Assembly: GCA_016699715.1 (NCBI GenBank)
Contig: CP065007.1
Span: 3,565,001 to 3,595,827, forward strand
DNA from: Candidatus Competibacteraceae bacterium
GTDB taxonomy: Bacteria; Pseudomonadota; Gammaproteobacteria; Competibacterales; Competibacteraceae
Reading direction: 5' to 3'
DNA length: 30,827 bases
The position numbers and the translations under genes are program-made. Of this stretch, positions 1 through 10,113 are shown in pieces; within the stretch, counting starts at the first letter, position 1, and the number at the start of each line of letters is the position of its first letter. The notes below the pieces were generated by a model. The model did no database searches. It was not told the DNA's origin and saw only the letters and a program-made list of their open reading frames with translations.

Positions 1-1480
<1,480 letters not shown>

Positions 1481-1541
1481 CTGCAACACCCAAAGTATGT
1501 GGAACCCCCCACCTTCGCAGGCATCGTGCCTTCCCCCTTTT

Positions 1542-1660
1542 CGCCTGGCGACCTTAGCGCGTGGGAACCACTCGACCCCATCCCGAACTCGATCGTGAAA
1601 CCGCGCCGCGCCTATGATCGTGTGAGATCTACTCACGCTAAAGTCGGTCATCGCCAGGCA
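1542..1660 (+). rRNA. rrf: 5S ribosomal RNA
   Basis: The terminal stem pairs GCCTGGCGA (1543-1551) with TCGCCAGGC (1651-1659), giving a molecule of about 117-119 nt. Internal conserved 5S features are present: the CCCATCCCGAACTC loop near 1576-1589 and the GAAACC segment near 1597. It follows the 23S gene by about 60 nt with no tRNA between them, the usual bacterial 23S-5S order. End coordinates are accurate to one or two bases. Confidence 0.96.
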
Positions 1661-1674
1661 ATCTACATCTGAAG

Positions 1675-1703
1675 CCCCCACTGATAACAGTGGGGGTTTT
1701 TTT
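1675..1703 (+). terminator. Rho-independent terminator of the rRNA operon
   Basis: A perfect 9-bp stem CCCCCACTG / CAGTGGGGG (1675-1683 with 1688-1696) with an ATAA loop is followed by seven T (1697-1703). It sits 15 bp after 5S. It has no T-tract on the minus strand, so it ends the rRNA operon but does not obviously end the converging yihY-like gene. Confidence 0.95.
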
Positions 1704-1714
1704 ATGTAATTTTC

Positions 1715-2605
1715 TCAGGTATGCGGTTGTGTGTCGTCTTGACTGAACTCCGGTAACGACTGTTCGTATTCGGCGATCACCTGTGCGCCCAGCAGGATAA
1801 TGATGCTAATGGCATACATGGTCATGAGCACGATAATCGCACCCGCTAGTGAGCCGTAGATCATGTTGACCTTCGAAAGATTGGCGAAATACCACACCAG
1901 ACCGTAGCGGACTCCTTCCCATAACAGAGCGGCGGCGATGCCTCCGATAAGGGCATGTCGCCATGGCAGGCGGCCGGCCGGCATTAGCATATAGATCGAA
2001 GTGAGCACGCCGACTTGACTGCAAAAACCGAGTCCATAGAGCAATGTCACGGTCAGATCGCCTAGCGACCAGTGCCAGCCCAACAGTTGGATTTCACCGG
2101 TCGCCAGAGTTTGCAGTGCGCCATTTAGCAAAGTCGCTGTTAACAGACCAAACCCCAATAAGACAACGTACAAGTAAGGCAGCAACAACGAAATCAAGGT
2201 GTGTCGGATGTGTAGCGCGCGTCGGTGAGCAAAAATCGCCGCCATCGCATTTTCCAGCATGCCAAAGGCCGCCGCGCTGAAAAAAAACAAGGTACCGGCC
2301 ATGATCCAGCCTAAAGCCCGCCTTTGATCGAGAAATTGTCCGACTTGGCCAAGGATGAGGTCCGATTCGCCGGGTACGAGCTGTTCCAGAAAGCGGCCCA
2401 GAGTAGCGAGCAACCAGGTTTTCTCCAACACATTGGATAGAGCGACCAATAACAGGATAAGCAGCGGAATCAGCGATAGTAGCGCGTGATAAGCAACGGC
2501 ACTGGCCAGCAAGGTCCCTCGATTGGCCTGAAAATGGCGCAATACTCTTGCGAGGAACGCGAGAGGATGACGGAGAATGATGTGGGCAGGATGAGGAGGT
2601 TGCAT
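1715..2605 (-). CDS. YihY/BrkB family inner-membrane protein
   Basis: This 296-residue integral membrane protein of the YihY/BrkB family (once misnamed RNase BN) has the family hallmark near the N-terminus. That is a segment reading ASAVAYHALLSLIPLLILLL (about residues 34-53), followed by further hydrophobic segments (about 98-120, 140-165, 180-205, 220-240 and 250-275), six in total by eye. Length is typical of the family. Its biochemical function is not established. The ATG at 2605 lies 17 bp after the stop of the TIR/STAND gene on the same strand, with no clear Shine-Dalgarno, so it is probably translated from that transcript. It converges on the rRNA terminator. Whether it cooperates with the large upstream gene or merely neighbours it cannot be told. 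Confidence 0.88.
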   Translation of the reverse strand: MQPPHPAHIILRHPLAFLARVLRHFQANRGTLLASAVAYHALLSLIPLLILLLVALSNVLEKTWLLATLGRFLEQLVPGESDLILGQVGQFLDQRRALGWIMAGTLFFFSAAAFGMLENAMAAIFAHRRALHIRHTLISLLLPYLYVVLLGFGLLTATLLNGALQTLATGEIQLLGWHWSLGDLTVTLLYGLGFCSQVGVLTSIYMLMPAGRLPWRHALIGGIAAALLWEGVRYGLVWYFANLSKVNMIYGSLAGAIIVLMTMYAISIIILLGAQVIAEYEQSLPEFSQDDTQPHT

Positions 2606-2622
2606 GGATAGCTGGGCCAGGT

Positions 2623-5600
2623 TCAGTGGGAAGCGAGATATTCCAGCAAGAGCTGGATTTCCGCCGCATACTGGTAGTGTAATTCCGGGTCGGCGGCTAA
2701 CTCGGGATCGCGAGAACCCGCTAGAATAGCCTGCAGTTTTTCGATCAACAGCCTACCGGTCGACGGAACATTGGGGCTGGCCGCAATCTGGTCCAGCTTG
2801 GTGGCGAGCGCGCTGGCGTCGCCGGCTTGAATGGCATGACCAACCTGAGTGCACAAGCGGGTGCCGGGGTTGGTGTTTTCGCCACCCGCTTGCCGGTACG
2901 CGAGATATTTCTGGATGGCTTGCCGACGCGCTTGATCGGCTACATTGGGGTTTTGAACCGCCTGACCAAGGTCGCGCAAACCGCGGCGGATCGCCCAGTT
3001 GCGGGCCGTGGGACTTTCAGGCAGGTTACATTCGCTGGCTCGGTATAGTTCCTGACGGGCTTCGTCGTGTCGCCGCAACTGGATCAGTATGTTCGCCAGC
3101 TTGTTGCGGCTGGCTTCCTCGCTGTGACCATCGCCCAACTCCCGGTAAAGTTCCGCCATCCGGCGATAGGATAAGGCCGCCGGCTCAAGTTGGTTGAGCA
3201 CCTGATGCAAGTGGCCCAGCTCACCCAGCGTTTCAGCGATCCCGCTCCGGTTACGCTGCTGCTCGTATAGGTAAAGGGCCTGCTGACAGGCATGAAGCGC
3301 CGCTTCGATCTCGCGATTCATTTTCCGGGCCAGACCGAGTTGCCGCCAAGCCTGCGCCGCGCCTTCCGGTTCGCCCAGCGCTTCGAATGTCCGTCGGGCG
3401 GTGTCGTAAAGCTTTGCGGCTTCGGCATAATGCCCCTGCCGCTGACGCACCAGGCCGAGTTGCATGTTGTTGGTCGCGAAGGTTGCATTGTTGGGGTTGG
3501 GTCCAGCGTGCGCCAGAGCGGCCTCATAGGCATCGACGGCTTCCTGCAAGCGTCGTAAATAGGTCAGGCAATCGCCGTTTTCGGCATCGGCGACCGCGGC
3601 CATGCGGCTGGCGTTGTCGTTGCCGGCATCCGCCAGCGTCTGGAACAGTTGGCGAGCGGTGCTCAGTTCCCGCGAGGCGGGTTCGGCGGCCTCGGCCAGC
3701 TTCAGCAGCTTGCCCAGTTGAAAATGCGCGCGAGCCAGATCGTAGCCGGCGCCGGCGTAGGCATCGGCGCCAGCATCCTGGCAGAAACGCAGCATTCGCC
3801 TCGCCGCTTGCAGGGCGTCTTCCAGCGCTCCATCGTTGCGCAGCCGTTCGACGTTCAAACGCTCGGTTTCAAAGCGAGCCCGGCTCCAGCCGAGCAGCGC
3901 TTGGCCGGCCCGTTCACGGGCGGTCACGACTTCGGCCAGTGTGGCGGGGAAGCCGAGATCGGCCAGCATGTGCTCCAGTTGAACCGCCATCCGAGCGACT
4001 CGTTCGTGAGCAGCGTGCTGGATATGATCGCGCAGTAAAGCGAGTAAATTGGGCAGTTCCAGCCGTAATAACCGGGTTGCGCGGGCGTTATCCTTGAAAT
4101 ACTGCTGATAGAGAACCGCTAGCAGCCGTTCCATGCCGGCGCGCCAGCGTTCGTGCCAGACCGTGCGCTGATCCGGGCTCAACTGGCGGGTCAGGTAGTG
4201 GGCTAGCGCGGGATCGAAGCGCAGGTGGCCGTAGCCTTGGTCTTCAGCCAGGCCCAGCTCGATGATTCGTGCACAGAGAGTATCGGTGGCCAGCGTATCG
4301 GAGCTAATGGCATGCCCCAAGGCGATACGGTTGATACCCTCCCTGCAAAATGCGAGAACCGCTAATTGTTCCCGGTCTTGGCTGGAGAGCCGGCGCAAGG
4401 TGAGTTCCAGGCTCAGGTAGAGCGGCCATTGTGGGTCGTCGTTGTGAATGCGCAACAATTCGATCCGCAGCGGGTGCAGTAGCTTGAAGACCGCGCCCAC
4501 GCCCAGGATGCCGATTTCATGTGTCAGGCAGCGTAAGGCGCCCGGATGCCCCCCGGCTAGTGCGGCGACATCGCGCAACTGTCGAAAACTCTCGCCGCTA
4601 TCGGTGTTCGGCGGCATTTCCCGTGCTTCGATCAGCATCTGACCGATCATGGCAATGGCATCACTTTCGTTCAGCGGACTCAGTATCGTTTCCGTCCAGG
4701 GCTGGGCGAAGGAGGGTGGGCCAATTCGGCCAAGCCCCAATAGACGCAGGTCGGGCCAGTCGTCCAGCAACTGCTTCCAGAATTGATCGAAGGCTGCATC
4801 CTGCTCCGAGGGCCACCGCTCCAACTGGTCGAGCACGATCAGGGTCGGTTCCGTGTGCAATGTTTGCCGGAGGTAGTCCAGCGCTTGCCACTGGGTGGGG
4901 TAGCGCACGACCGACCAGTGCTTACCTTCTGGGAGCAATTGTCGGCCCAAGGTTTCCAGCAGTGTGCGAGTATCGTCGACATCGCTGGCACGGATGTAGG
5001 CGATATGGCGGTAGCGGTCGCATCGTGCCTGCCAGTTGGCCAAGGCTACCGCGGCGGTGGTCTTGCCGCTGCCACCGGGTCCGCGCAGGAAGACGCTGGT
5101 GTGGGTTTCGAACAGTCGTTCCAGAATCAGCAGATCGCGCCCGCGCCCGATACAGCCGACCGCGGAAAGATCGGGCAATGACTCCGGTGGGTCGGGTCGG
5201 GGTCGGTCGAGCAGCCGGCGCCAAAGATCCAACGGGGGGCGCACGGTGAGCCGGGGGTCGTGCTGACCTAGATAAAGGGCACAAGTCGGCCAGTCCTGCA
5301 AATAAACCCCGCCGCCGCCCAAGCCGACGGTGCGGTAGCTATCGCTGGCTAGCTGGCGATGGCCGGCGAACATGGCTTGGCTGATCCGGGAACCCCGTAG
5401 TAGTTCTTCGTAGAATGCCGCCCAGAACCGGCATAGGGTCTCCATCGGCGTGCTGGGATGTACGGTAATCGTGGCCGCGATACCCGCCGCTAGCAGGGCG
5501 GAGACCAGCTCGGACACGGCGGCGGAGCCCGTACTGTCTCTGGAACAGGCCAGAACGACCAGGCGGATGCGGTAGGTAGCCAGCAGGGACGCCAGTGCTG

Positions 5601-6882
5601 ACGCCGGGACAAAGTGGGTGTCACGACAAAGCGGTGCATACAGGTCATGACTGACCTCGAATCCGAACACGGCCACATTCTGATCGGGGTCGTGGCGGAG
5701 ATAGCCATTCAGATGCAGGGCGGCGAAGGGTCGCCCGGCGGACCAGGCATCGTTCAGCCGCTTTTCCAGCATCGCAAGCGTCGGTGGGTTGAGCAGTTGC
5801 AGCTCCATCAAGCCACCGAGATTGCCGAGCGCTTCCAGTAGCGGCAGGGTATGACGGCGGTAATCGGGGTGGCCGCTCGGCTCAATGTCGGGGCGTGGGC
5901 TGATCGCCAGGATGCGCAGCGGTGGGGGAGCCGGCGAAAAAGAGTCGCCGCCGCCGGAGATCTGGCGCTGGAACTGGATCGGTTGCTTGCCTTGGAGTAG
6001 AAAGCCGGCCTCGTCGCGCAGCAATTCCCAAGGCAGGCCGAGCACCGCCGCGGCGGTTGCCGGAGCGGCTTCCGTTCGCACCACCAAGCGGCGGTCGCGA
6101 GCATCCGGATCGTCGCGCCAAGCCGCCACCAAGCCCCGCAAATCCGGCGCGCCGAGGGTGGCCTGGTAGAGGGCGCGGCCCCAGGACGCCAAGAAGACAT
6201 CGGCGTGGCGGGCAAGCTGGCGAACGGTATCGATTGGCCAGCAGAGGTGGTCTTGTAGGTACCAACGCAGAATTCGTGGGTCGGGTGGCCGGGGTAGCGG
6301 ACCGATGTTCGTGCTCACGATGGTCGGGGTTCGCAAGGGATGATGGTTGAGCCTTGCGGCGAGCCGCCAGCCATCGGGAGCCATCGGATTGCTCTGACTA
6401 AAAGTGAGTTCCAGTTCCACCGGCGATGAGCGAGTGCGATCGGTGGCGGTTTCGCCGGGAAGCGGCTCGCCCAGCGCCGTCAGCAGGCCTGGCATCACGA
6501 CGCCCAGCCCTTCGGTGGATAATTGAACTGGGGCGGTTCGCGGTGGCGGGGTAAACCAGTGGTTGAGGATGCTGAGGTCAACGCCGGGCAGCAATAGGGG
6601 AATGACCCGATAGCTACTCGCGCGCCGCCGTTCCGTTTCCTGCGCGATCTCGATCTCCCGGCGCAACCAGGCCGGGGCGCCGGTGTTGAGGCTGAGCACC
6701 ACGATGACTTGGCGAGCCTGCTCGATGGCCCAGCGGATCCCGGGCGCCAGCCGTTCGCCGCCGCGCAGGCCGTGGGTATCGCGCCAGATGTTCAGGCGGT
6801 AGGTTTCCAGGGCCAGGGCCAGGTCCTGGGCGAAGGCGGCATCGGCATGGGCATGGCAGATAAAGATGGAGGCGGTGGCCAT
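2623..6882 (-). CDS. TIR - CHAT-like - STAND NTPase - TPR protein, putative immune/conflict receptor
   Basis: This is a single intact frame of 1,419 residues from the ATG at 6882. That start has GGAG 7 nt upstream; an in-frame GTG at 6912 has no such site. Domains by eye: TIR at residues 1-140, with the FICHAHAD strand-loop and WLRREIEIA, whose Glu76 matches the NADase glutamate position of TIR enzymes; a linker containing the LPWELLRDE motif (281-289) that precedes CHAT domains; a CHAT-like caspase fold (320-510) with Cys444 in VVLACSRDS; a P-loop NTPase with Walker A GPGGSGKTT (599-607) and Walker B TLIVLDQLE (Asp683); and repeated TPR-like helices (about 1030-1290). Family knowledge: STAND NTPases with TPR sensors and TIR effectors often act as phage-triggered NAD+-depleting receptors. 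A defence role here is inference. The gene is divergent from hsp20 and followed by the YihY gene. Confidence 0.85.
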   Translation of the reverse strand: MATASIFICHAHADAAFAQDLALALETYRLNIWRDTHGLRGGERLAPGIRWAIEQARQVIVVLSLNTGAPAWLRREIEIAQETERRRASSYRVIPLLLPGVDLSILNHWFTPPPRTAPVQLSTEGLGVVMPGLLTALGEPLPGETATDRTRSSPVELELTFSQSNPMAPDGWRLAARLNHHPLRTPTIVSTNIGPLPRPPDPRILRWYLQDHLCWPIDTVRQLARHADVFLASWGRALYQATLGAPDLRGLVAAWRDDPDARDRRLVVRTEAAPATAAAVLGLPWELLRDEAGFLLQGKQPIQFQRQISGGGDSFSPAPPPLRILAISPRPDIEPSGHPDYRRHTLPLLEALGNLGGLMELQLLNPPTLAMLEKRLNDAWSAGRPFAALHLNGYLRHDPDQNVAVFGFEVSHDLYAPLCRDTHFVPASALASLLATYRIRLVVLACSRDSTGSAAVSELVSALLAAGIAATITVHPSTPMETLCRFWAAFYEELLRGSRISQAMFAGHRQLASDSYRTVGLGGGGVYLQDWPTCALYLGQHDPRLTVRPPLDLWRRLLDRPRPDPPESLPDLSAVGCIGRGRDLLILERLFETHTSVFLRGPGGSGKTTAAVALANWQARCDRYRHIAYIRASDVDDTRTLLETLGRQLLPEGKHWSVVRYPTQWQALDYLRQTLHTEPTLIVLDQLERWPSEQDAAFDQFWKQLLDDWPDLRLLGLGRIGPPSFAQPWTETILSPLNESDAIAMIGQMLIEAREMPPNTDSGESFRQLRDVAALAGGHPGALRCLTHEIGILGVGAVFKLLHPLRIELLRIHNDDPQWPLYLSLELTLRRLSSQDREQLAVLAFCREGINRIALGHAISSDTLATDTLCARIIELGLAEDQGYGHLRFDPALAHYLTRQLSPDQRTVWHERWRAGMERLLAVLYQQYFKDNARATRLLRLELPNLLALLRDHIQHAAHERVARMAVQLEHMLADLGFPATLAEVVTARERAGQALLGWSRARFETERLNVERLRNDGALEDALQAARRMLRFCQDAGADAYAGAGYDLARAHFQLGKLLKLAEAAEPASRELSTARQLFQTLADAGNDNASRMAAVADAENGDCLTYLRRLQEAVDAYEAALAHAGPNPNNATFATNNMQLGLVRQRQGHYAEAAKLYDTARRTFEALGEPEGAAQAWRQLGLARKMNREIEAALHACQQALYLYEQQRNRSGIAETLGELGHLHQVLNQLEPAALSYRRMAELYRELGDGHSEEASRNKLANILIQLRRHDEARQELYRASECNLPESPTARNWAIRRGLRDLGQAVQNPNVADQARRQAIQKYLAYRQAGGENTNPGTRLCTQVGHAIQAGDASALATKLDQIAASPNVPSTGRLLIEKLQAILAGSRDPELAADPELHYQYAAEIQLLLEYLASH

Positions 6883-6947
6883 CGTGCGACTCCGGAAAGG
6901 TGTCGGATCCACTGAGGATGTTAGCGCAAAAATACCCCCATGGAACT

Positions 6948-6975
6948 CTTGAAAAGCGTGGGTTTAACCCCATCT
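6948..6975 (+). promoter_or_regulatory. Sigma-32 (heat-shock) promoter of the hsp20 gene
   Basis: CTTGAAA (6948-6954), a 13-bp spacer and CCCCATCT (6968-6975) match the sigma-32 consensus (CTTGAAA, 11-16 bp, CCCCATnT) at every defined base. Initiation would fall near 6982, giving a leader of roughly 57 nt before the Hsp20 ATG at 7039. The position, directly upstream of a small heat-shock protein, supports the call. Confidence 0.9.
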
Positions 6976-7038
6976 TAACGGTAACAGTAAGGGGCGTTTG
7001 ATAAAACGCCGAAACCCCAACATAGAGGAGGTTTGACC

Positions 7039-7479
7039 ATGGCTCTGATGCGCTATGAACCTTTCAATCTGTTGAACCAGTTGCAGCGGGAAATGAACCG
7101 GCTGCTGGATGTTGGTCGCTTGGGCGATGAGGAGTCCGGTAATGTTTTGGCTGACTGGGCGCCAGCGGTGGATATCAAGGAAGAGCCGAATCAGTTCATC
7201 ATCCACGCTGATCTGCCGGGTGTCGAGAGCAAGGATATCGAGATCACCCTGGAAAATGGGGTTCTGACCCTGAAAGGCCAGCGGAGCGCCGAGAAGAAGG
7301 AAGAAACCGAGCAGTATCGCCGGGTCGAGCGAGTGCGCGGAACCTTCCTGCGGCGGTTCTCGCTGCCGGATGTGGCCGATGCCGACAAGGTGAGCGCCAA
7401 GTGCAAGGATGGCGTGCTGGAGGTGATCGTGCTCAAGCGCGAAGCGGCGCAACCGCGACGGATCGCCATCGAAAGCTGA
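7039..7479 (+). CDS. Hsp20/alpha-crystallin small heat-shock protein
   Basis: This 146-residue ATP-independent holdase would bind unfolding proteins in the cytoplasm and pass them to DnaK/ClpB. The ATG at 7039 is chosen because AGGAGG (7026-7031) lies 7 nt upstream; an upstream in-frame TTG overlaps that site. The alpha-crystallin domain covers about residues 35-140, with the DIKEEPNQFIIHADLPGV strand region, the ENGVLTLKGQR motif and the family's C-terminal signature in the form KCKDGVLEVIVLK. The family Ala of that signature appears as Cys. A short C-terminal tail carries the RRIAIE (I-x-I) anchor. The gene stands alone between a sigma-32 promoter and a hairpin terminator, so it is a heat-inducible single-gene unit. 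Confidence 0.95.
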   Translation: MALMRYEPFNLLNQLQREMNRLLDVGRLGDEESGNVLADWAPAVDIKEEPNQFIIHADLPGVESKDIEITLENGVLTLKGQRSAEKKEETEQYRRVERVRGTFLRRFSLPDVADADKVSAKCKDGVLEVIVLKREAAQPRRIAIES

Positions 7480-7530
7480 TTCGATCACCACGGGGTGTGG
7501 GGGCATGCTCCGTTTCGGTGGATAGTGCGA

Positions 7531-7560
7531 ACAGCGCGGGCTTCGGCCCGCGCTGTCGTT
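7531..7560 (+). terminator. Hairpin terminator between hsp20 and ptsP
   Basis: An 11-bp perfect stem ACAGCGCGGGC / GCCCGCGCTGT (7531-7541 with 7546-7556) closes on a TTCG tetraloop and is followed by CGTTTT. It lies between two convergent genes and could serve both, although the T-tract is short on the plus side and absent on the other. Confidence 0.8.
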
Positions 7561-7577
7561 TTGCGCGGTGGACGCGA

Positions 7578-9848
7578 TCAATGGATCTCGTGCACGATTT
7601 CGCCCAGGCCCGCGCGCCGGAGAGCGTCGTTGAGCAGCCGGCGTACCTGCCGGACGGTATCCAGTTGCAGTGCCTGCCGTGCCAGTTCCCGCGTTTCGGC
7701 CTGGGTGAAGCTGCGAATCGCCCACTTGACCCGCGGCAGGCTGACGGTGCTGGCGCTCAGGCTATCCGCGCCCATCCCCAGCAGCAGCACCGCCGAACCG
7801 GGGTCGGCCGCCATCTCTCCGCATAAATTGACCAATCGATCGGCGCGATGCCCCTCTTCGATAATATAAGCGATGGTTTTCAGCATCGCCGGGTGCAGGT
7901 TGTCGTATAAACCGGCGACATGGGCGTTGTCGCGATCCACCGCCAGCAGATACTGGGTCAGATCGTTGGTGCCGACCGATAGGAAGTCCACCTTCCGCGC
8001 CAGTTGCGCGGTCTGCCAGGCAGCGGACGGCACTTCGATCATCACCCCGATCGGGGGGCGCGTCGCTGGCCAGCCTTCTTCCCGCAATTCCCGATGGGCC
8101 TGGTCCAGCAGTCGCAGCGCCTCCTCCACTTCTTCGACGGTGGTGATCATCGGGAACAGGATGCGCAAATTGTTGGATTCGGCGTTGGCGCGCAGCATGG
8201 CGCGCAACTGCGTCAGAAAAATCTCCGGGTGATCGAGGGTGAAGCGCATCCCGCGCCAGCCGAGGAAGGGATTCTTTTCCTCGATCGAGAAATAGGGCAG
8301 GATCTTGTCGCCGCCGATATCCAGGGTGCGCATGACCACCGGTCGCGGCGTGAGGGCGGCCAGCATTTGCCGGTAGATCTGGTACTGCTCGTCCTCGCTG
8401 GGGAACGACTCGCGCACCATGAAGGCGAATTCGGTGCGGTACAGGCCGATGCCCTCGGCGCCGCTGTCGCGGACGGTGGCGATGTCGGTCAGCAGCCCGG
8501 CCTTGGCGTACAACGACAGCGGATGACCGTCACGGGTGACGGCCGGTTGGTCGCGCAAGGCGTTCAGCTCGGCCGACAGTTCGGCCTCGGTGGCGATCAG
8601 TTGCCGGTATTCCTCGCACACCGCCGGGTCCGGTTCGATGTAAATCCGGCCCTGATAGCCGTCCACGATGATGGTGCAACCCTCGTAGCGGCCGATCGGC
8701 CGGTCGCCCAGGCCCATGACCGCCGGGATGCCGATCGCCCGGGCCAGAATGGCGACATGGGACAACGCCGAACCGCGCAGACAGACCAGACCGGCCAGTC
8801 GTTCCGGCGGCACCGCCGCCAGGTGCGCCACGCTCATTTCCTCGGCCACCAGCACGCAGCGCTCGGCGGTGGGTTCGGTTTGCCGGCCCGGACCCGCGCG
8901 CAGATGATGCAGCACCCGCCGGCCCAGGTCGCGGATATCCTCGGCGCGGGCGCTGAGGTAGGGATCCTCGGCCCGTTCCAGCAGCCGGACCCTGGCCAGC
9001 ACCGCGTCGCGCCAGGCGGCCGGCGCCCAACGGCCGGTCTGGAGGATGCCGGCCAGGGTGTCGCCGATCAGGCTGTCGCTGCCTAGCATCATTCGGTGGA
9101 CGGTGAACAAGGCCTGTTCGGTCGGTGGCAACAGCGGCGACAGTCGTTCGCAAGCGCCGCGCAGCTCGTCATCGACGGCGGCGATGGCGGCCCGAAACGC
9201 CGCCTCCTCGGCGACGGGATCGAGCGCCGGATGATCGGGAACGTCGTCGAGTTCGGCCAGCAGGTGCGGGATGGTCACGATGCCCATCGCCACGCCCGGC
9301 GCGCCGGCGATGCCTTGCAGGGCGCGGGTGCCGGTTGCCAGCGGGTTGAGCAGTTCCTGAGTGGCGCCGCTGAGAATGGCGTGATTGAGGGTGCTGGCCA
9401 GTTGGGCGGCGATGGTGACCAGGAAATCCACCTCGGCGGGTTGGAACTGGCGGGAGACAGTATGCTGGATGGTCAGCACACCCAGTACTCGGCGATATTG
9501 AATCAGCGGTACGCCGAGGAAAGCGTGATAGTCCTCTTTGTCCACGTCCTGGACCTGATAGAACCGGGGATGGCGGGCCGCGTCTTCCAGGTTCAGCGGC
9601 TCCTGGCGTTCGGCCACCAGCCCGATCAGTCCTTGCTGGCGGTTCAAGCGCACCCGGCCAACGGCCTGCGGATTCAGGCCGGCGGTGGCCATCAGCACGT
9701 ACTCGCGATTGTCTTCGTCGGCCAGATAGAGAGTGCAGGCGGCGACGTGCATCGCATCCCGAATCTGATTGACCGTGATCGCCAGCGCGCTGGGCAAATC
9801 CGGCGCGGCGCTGACATCCTGAACGATACGGCGCAGAGTTTCGAGCAT
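7578..9848 (-). CDS. ptsP: Phosphoenolpyruvate-protein phosphotransferase PtsP (EI-Ntr)
   Basis: This first enzyme of the nitrogen phosphotransferase system takes phosphate from PEP and passes it to NPr and then EIIA-Ntr, a regulatory cascade for nitrogen and potassium status. The ATG at 9848 gives 756 residues (E. coli PtsP has 748), preceded by AAGGA; the frame could extend upstream but that part is not family-like. Residues 1-165 form a GAF sensor domain. An EI N-terminal region follows, with the phosphohistidine segment GSALSHVAILARAIGIPAVMG (His364), and then a C-terminal PEP-binding barrel with GLYRTEFAFM, MRTLDIGGDK, NPFLGWRG, the FLSVGTNDL motif and the catalytic-Cys segment RLVNLCGEMA. 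The gene is intact. No ptsN or ptsO is visible nearby. Confidence 0.96.
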   Translation of the reverse strand: MLETLRRIVQDVSAAPDLPSALAITVNQIRDAMHVAACTLYLADEDNREYVLMATAGLNPQAVGRVRLNRQQGLIGLVAERQEPLNLEDAARHPRFYQVQDVDKEDYHAFLGVPLIQYRRVLGVLTIQHTVSRQFQPAEVDFLVTIAAQLASTLNHAILSGATQELLNPLATGTRALQGIAGAPGVAMGIVTIPHLLAELDDVPDHPALDPVAEEAAFRAAIAAVDDELRGACERLSPLLPPTEQALFTVHRMMLGSDSLIGDTLAGILQTGRWAPAAWRDAVLARVRLLERAEDPYLSARAEDIRDLGRRVLHHLRAGPGRQTEPTAERCVLVAEEMSVAHLAAVPPERLAGLVCLRGSALSHVAILARAIGIPAVMGLGDRPIGRYEGCTIIVDGYQGRIYIEPDPAVCEEYRQLIATEAELSAELNALRDQPAVTRDGHPLSLYAKAGLLTDIATVRDSGAEGIGLYRTEFAFMVRESFPSEDEQYQIYRQMLAALTPRPVVMRTLDIGGDKILPYFSIEEKNPFLGWRGMRFTLDHPEIFLTQLRAMLRANAESNNLRILFPMITTVEEVEEALRLLDQAHRELREEGWPATRPPIGVMIEVPSAAWQTAQLARKVDFLSVGTNDLTQYLLAVDRDNAHVAGLYDNLHPAMLKTIAYIIEEGHRADRLVNLCGEMAADPGSAVLLLGMGADSLSASTVSLPRVKWAIRSFTQAETRELARQALQLDTVRQVRRLLNDALRRAGLGEIVHEIH

Positions 9849-10113
9849 GTGGCGGGATTCCTTCCGGCTGGAAACGGTTCGAAGCATGAGGGACGCCACC
9901 ACAATGGACTGCGATAGCGCGAGGTAAGCAAACGTTATGACGTGGTGATTCAAGATGTTGACGGCTCCATGAGATGCGCGATCGCGAAGGTTCCGGGGTG
10001 GGTGAGTACACCTTATACGACTAAGGTTACCAATGCCCCCAAGAGTTCGCGCCGCGCGTCGGCCGGAAGCCCGTTAGAATAGATCGTTTTCGAATGACCG
10101 GGAATGAAGGCTT

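Noticed and set aside
3387..4097. Plus-strand open frame of 236 codons opposite the TPR region
   Set aside because: An Arg-rich shadow of the large minus-strand gene, with no family features.
2623..6882. Reading the TIR locus as a Thoeris or CBASS system
   Set aside because: There is no neighbouring ThsA-type SIR2/SLOG gene, cyclase or CD-NTase; the TIR domain is fused to a STAND-TPR protein instead.
8004..9086. Long plus-strand open frame of 360 codons
   Set aside because: It is the antisense shadow of ptsP; its composition is Gly/His/Gln-rich with no motif, and the minus-strand frame is clearly PtsP.
9096..9917. Plus-strand open frame of 273 codons
   Set aside because: Antisense to the N-terminal half of ptsP with no recognisable domain.
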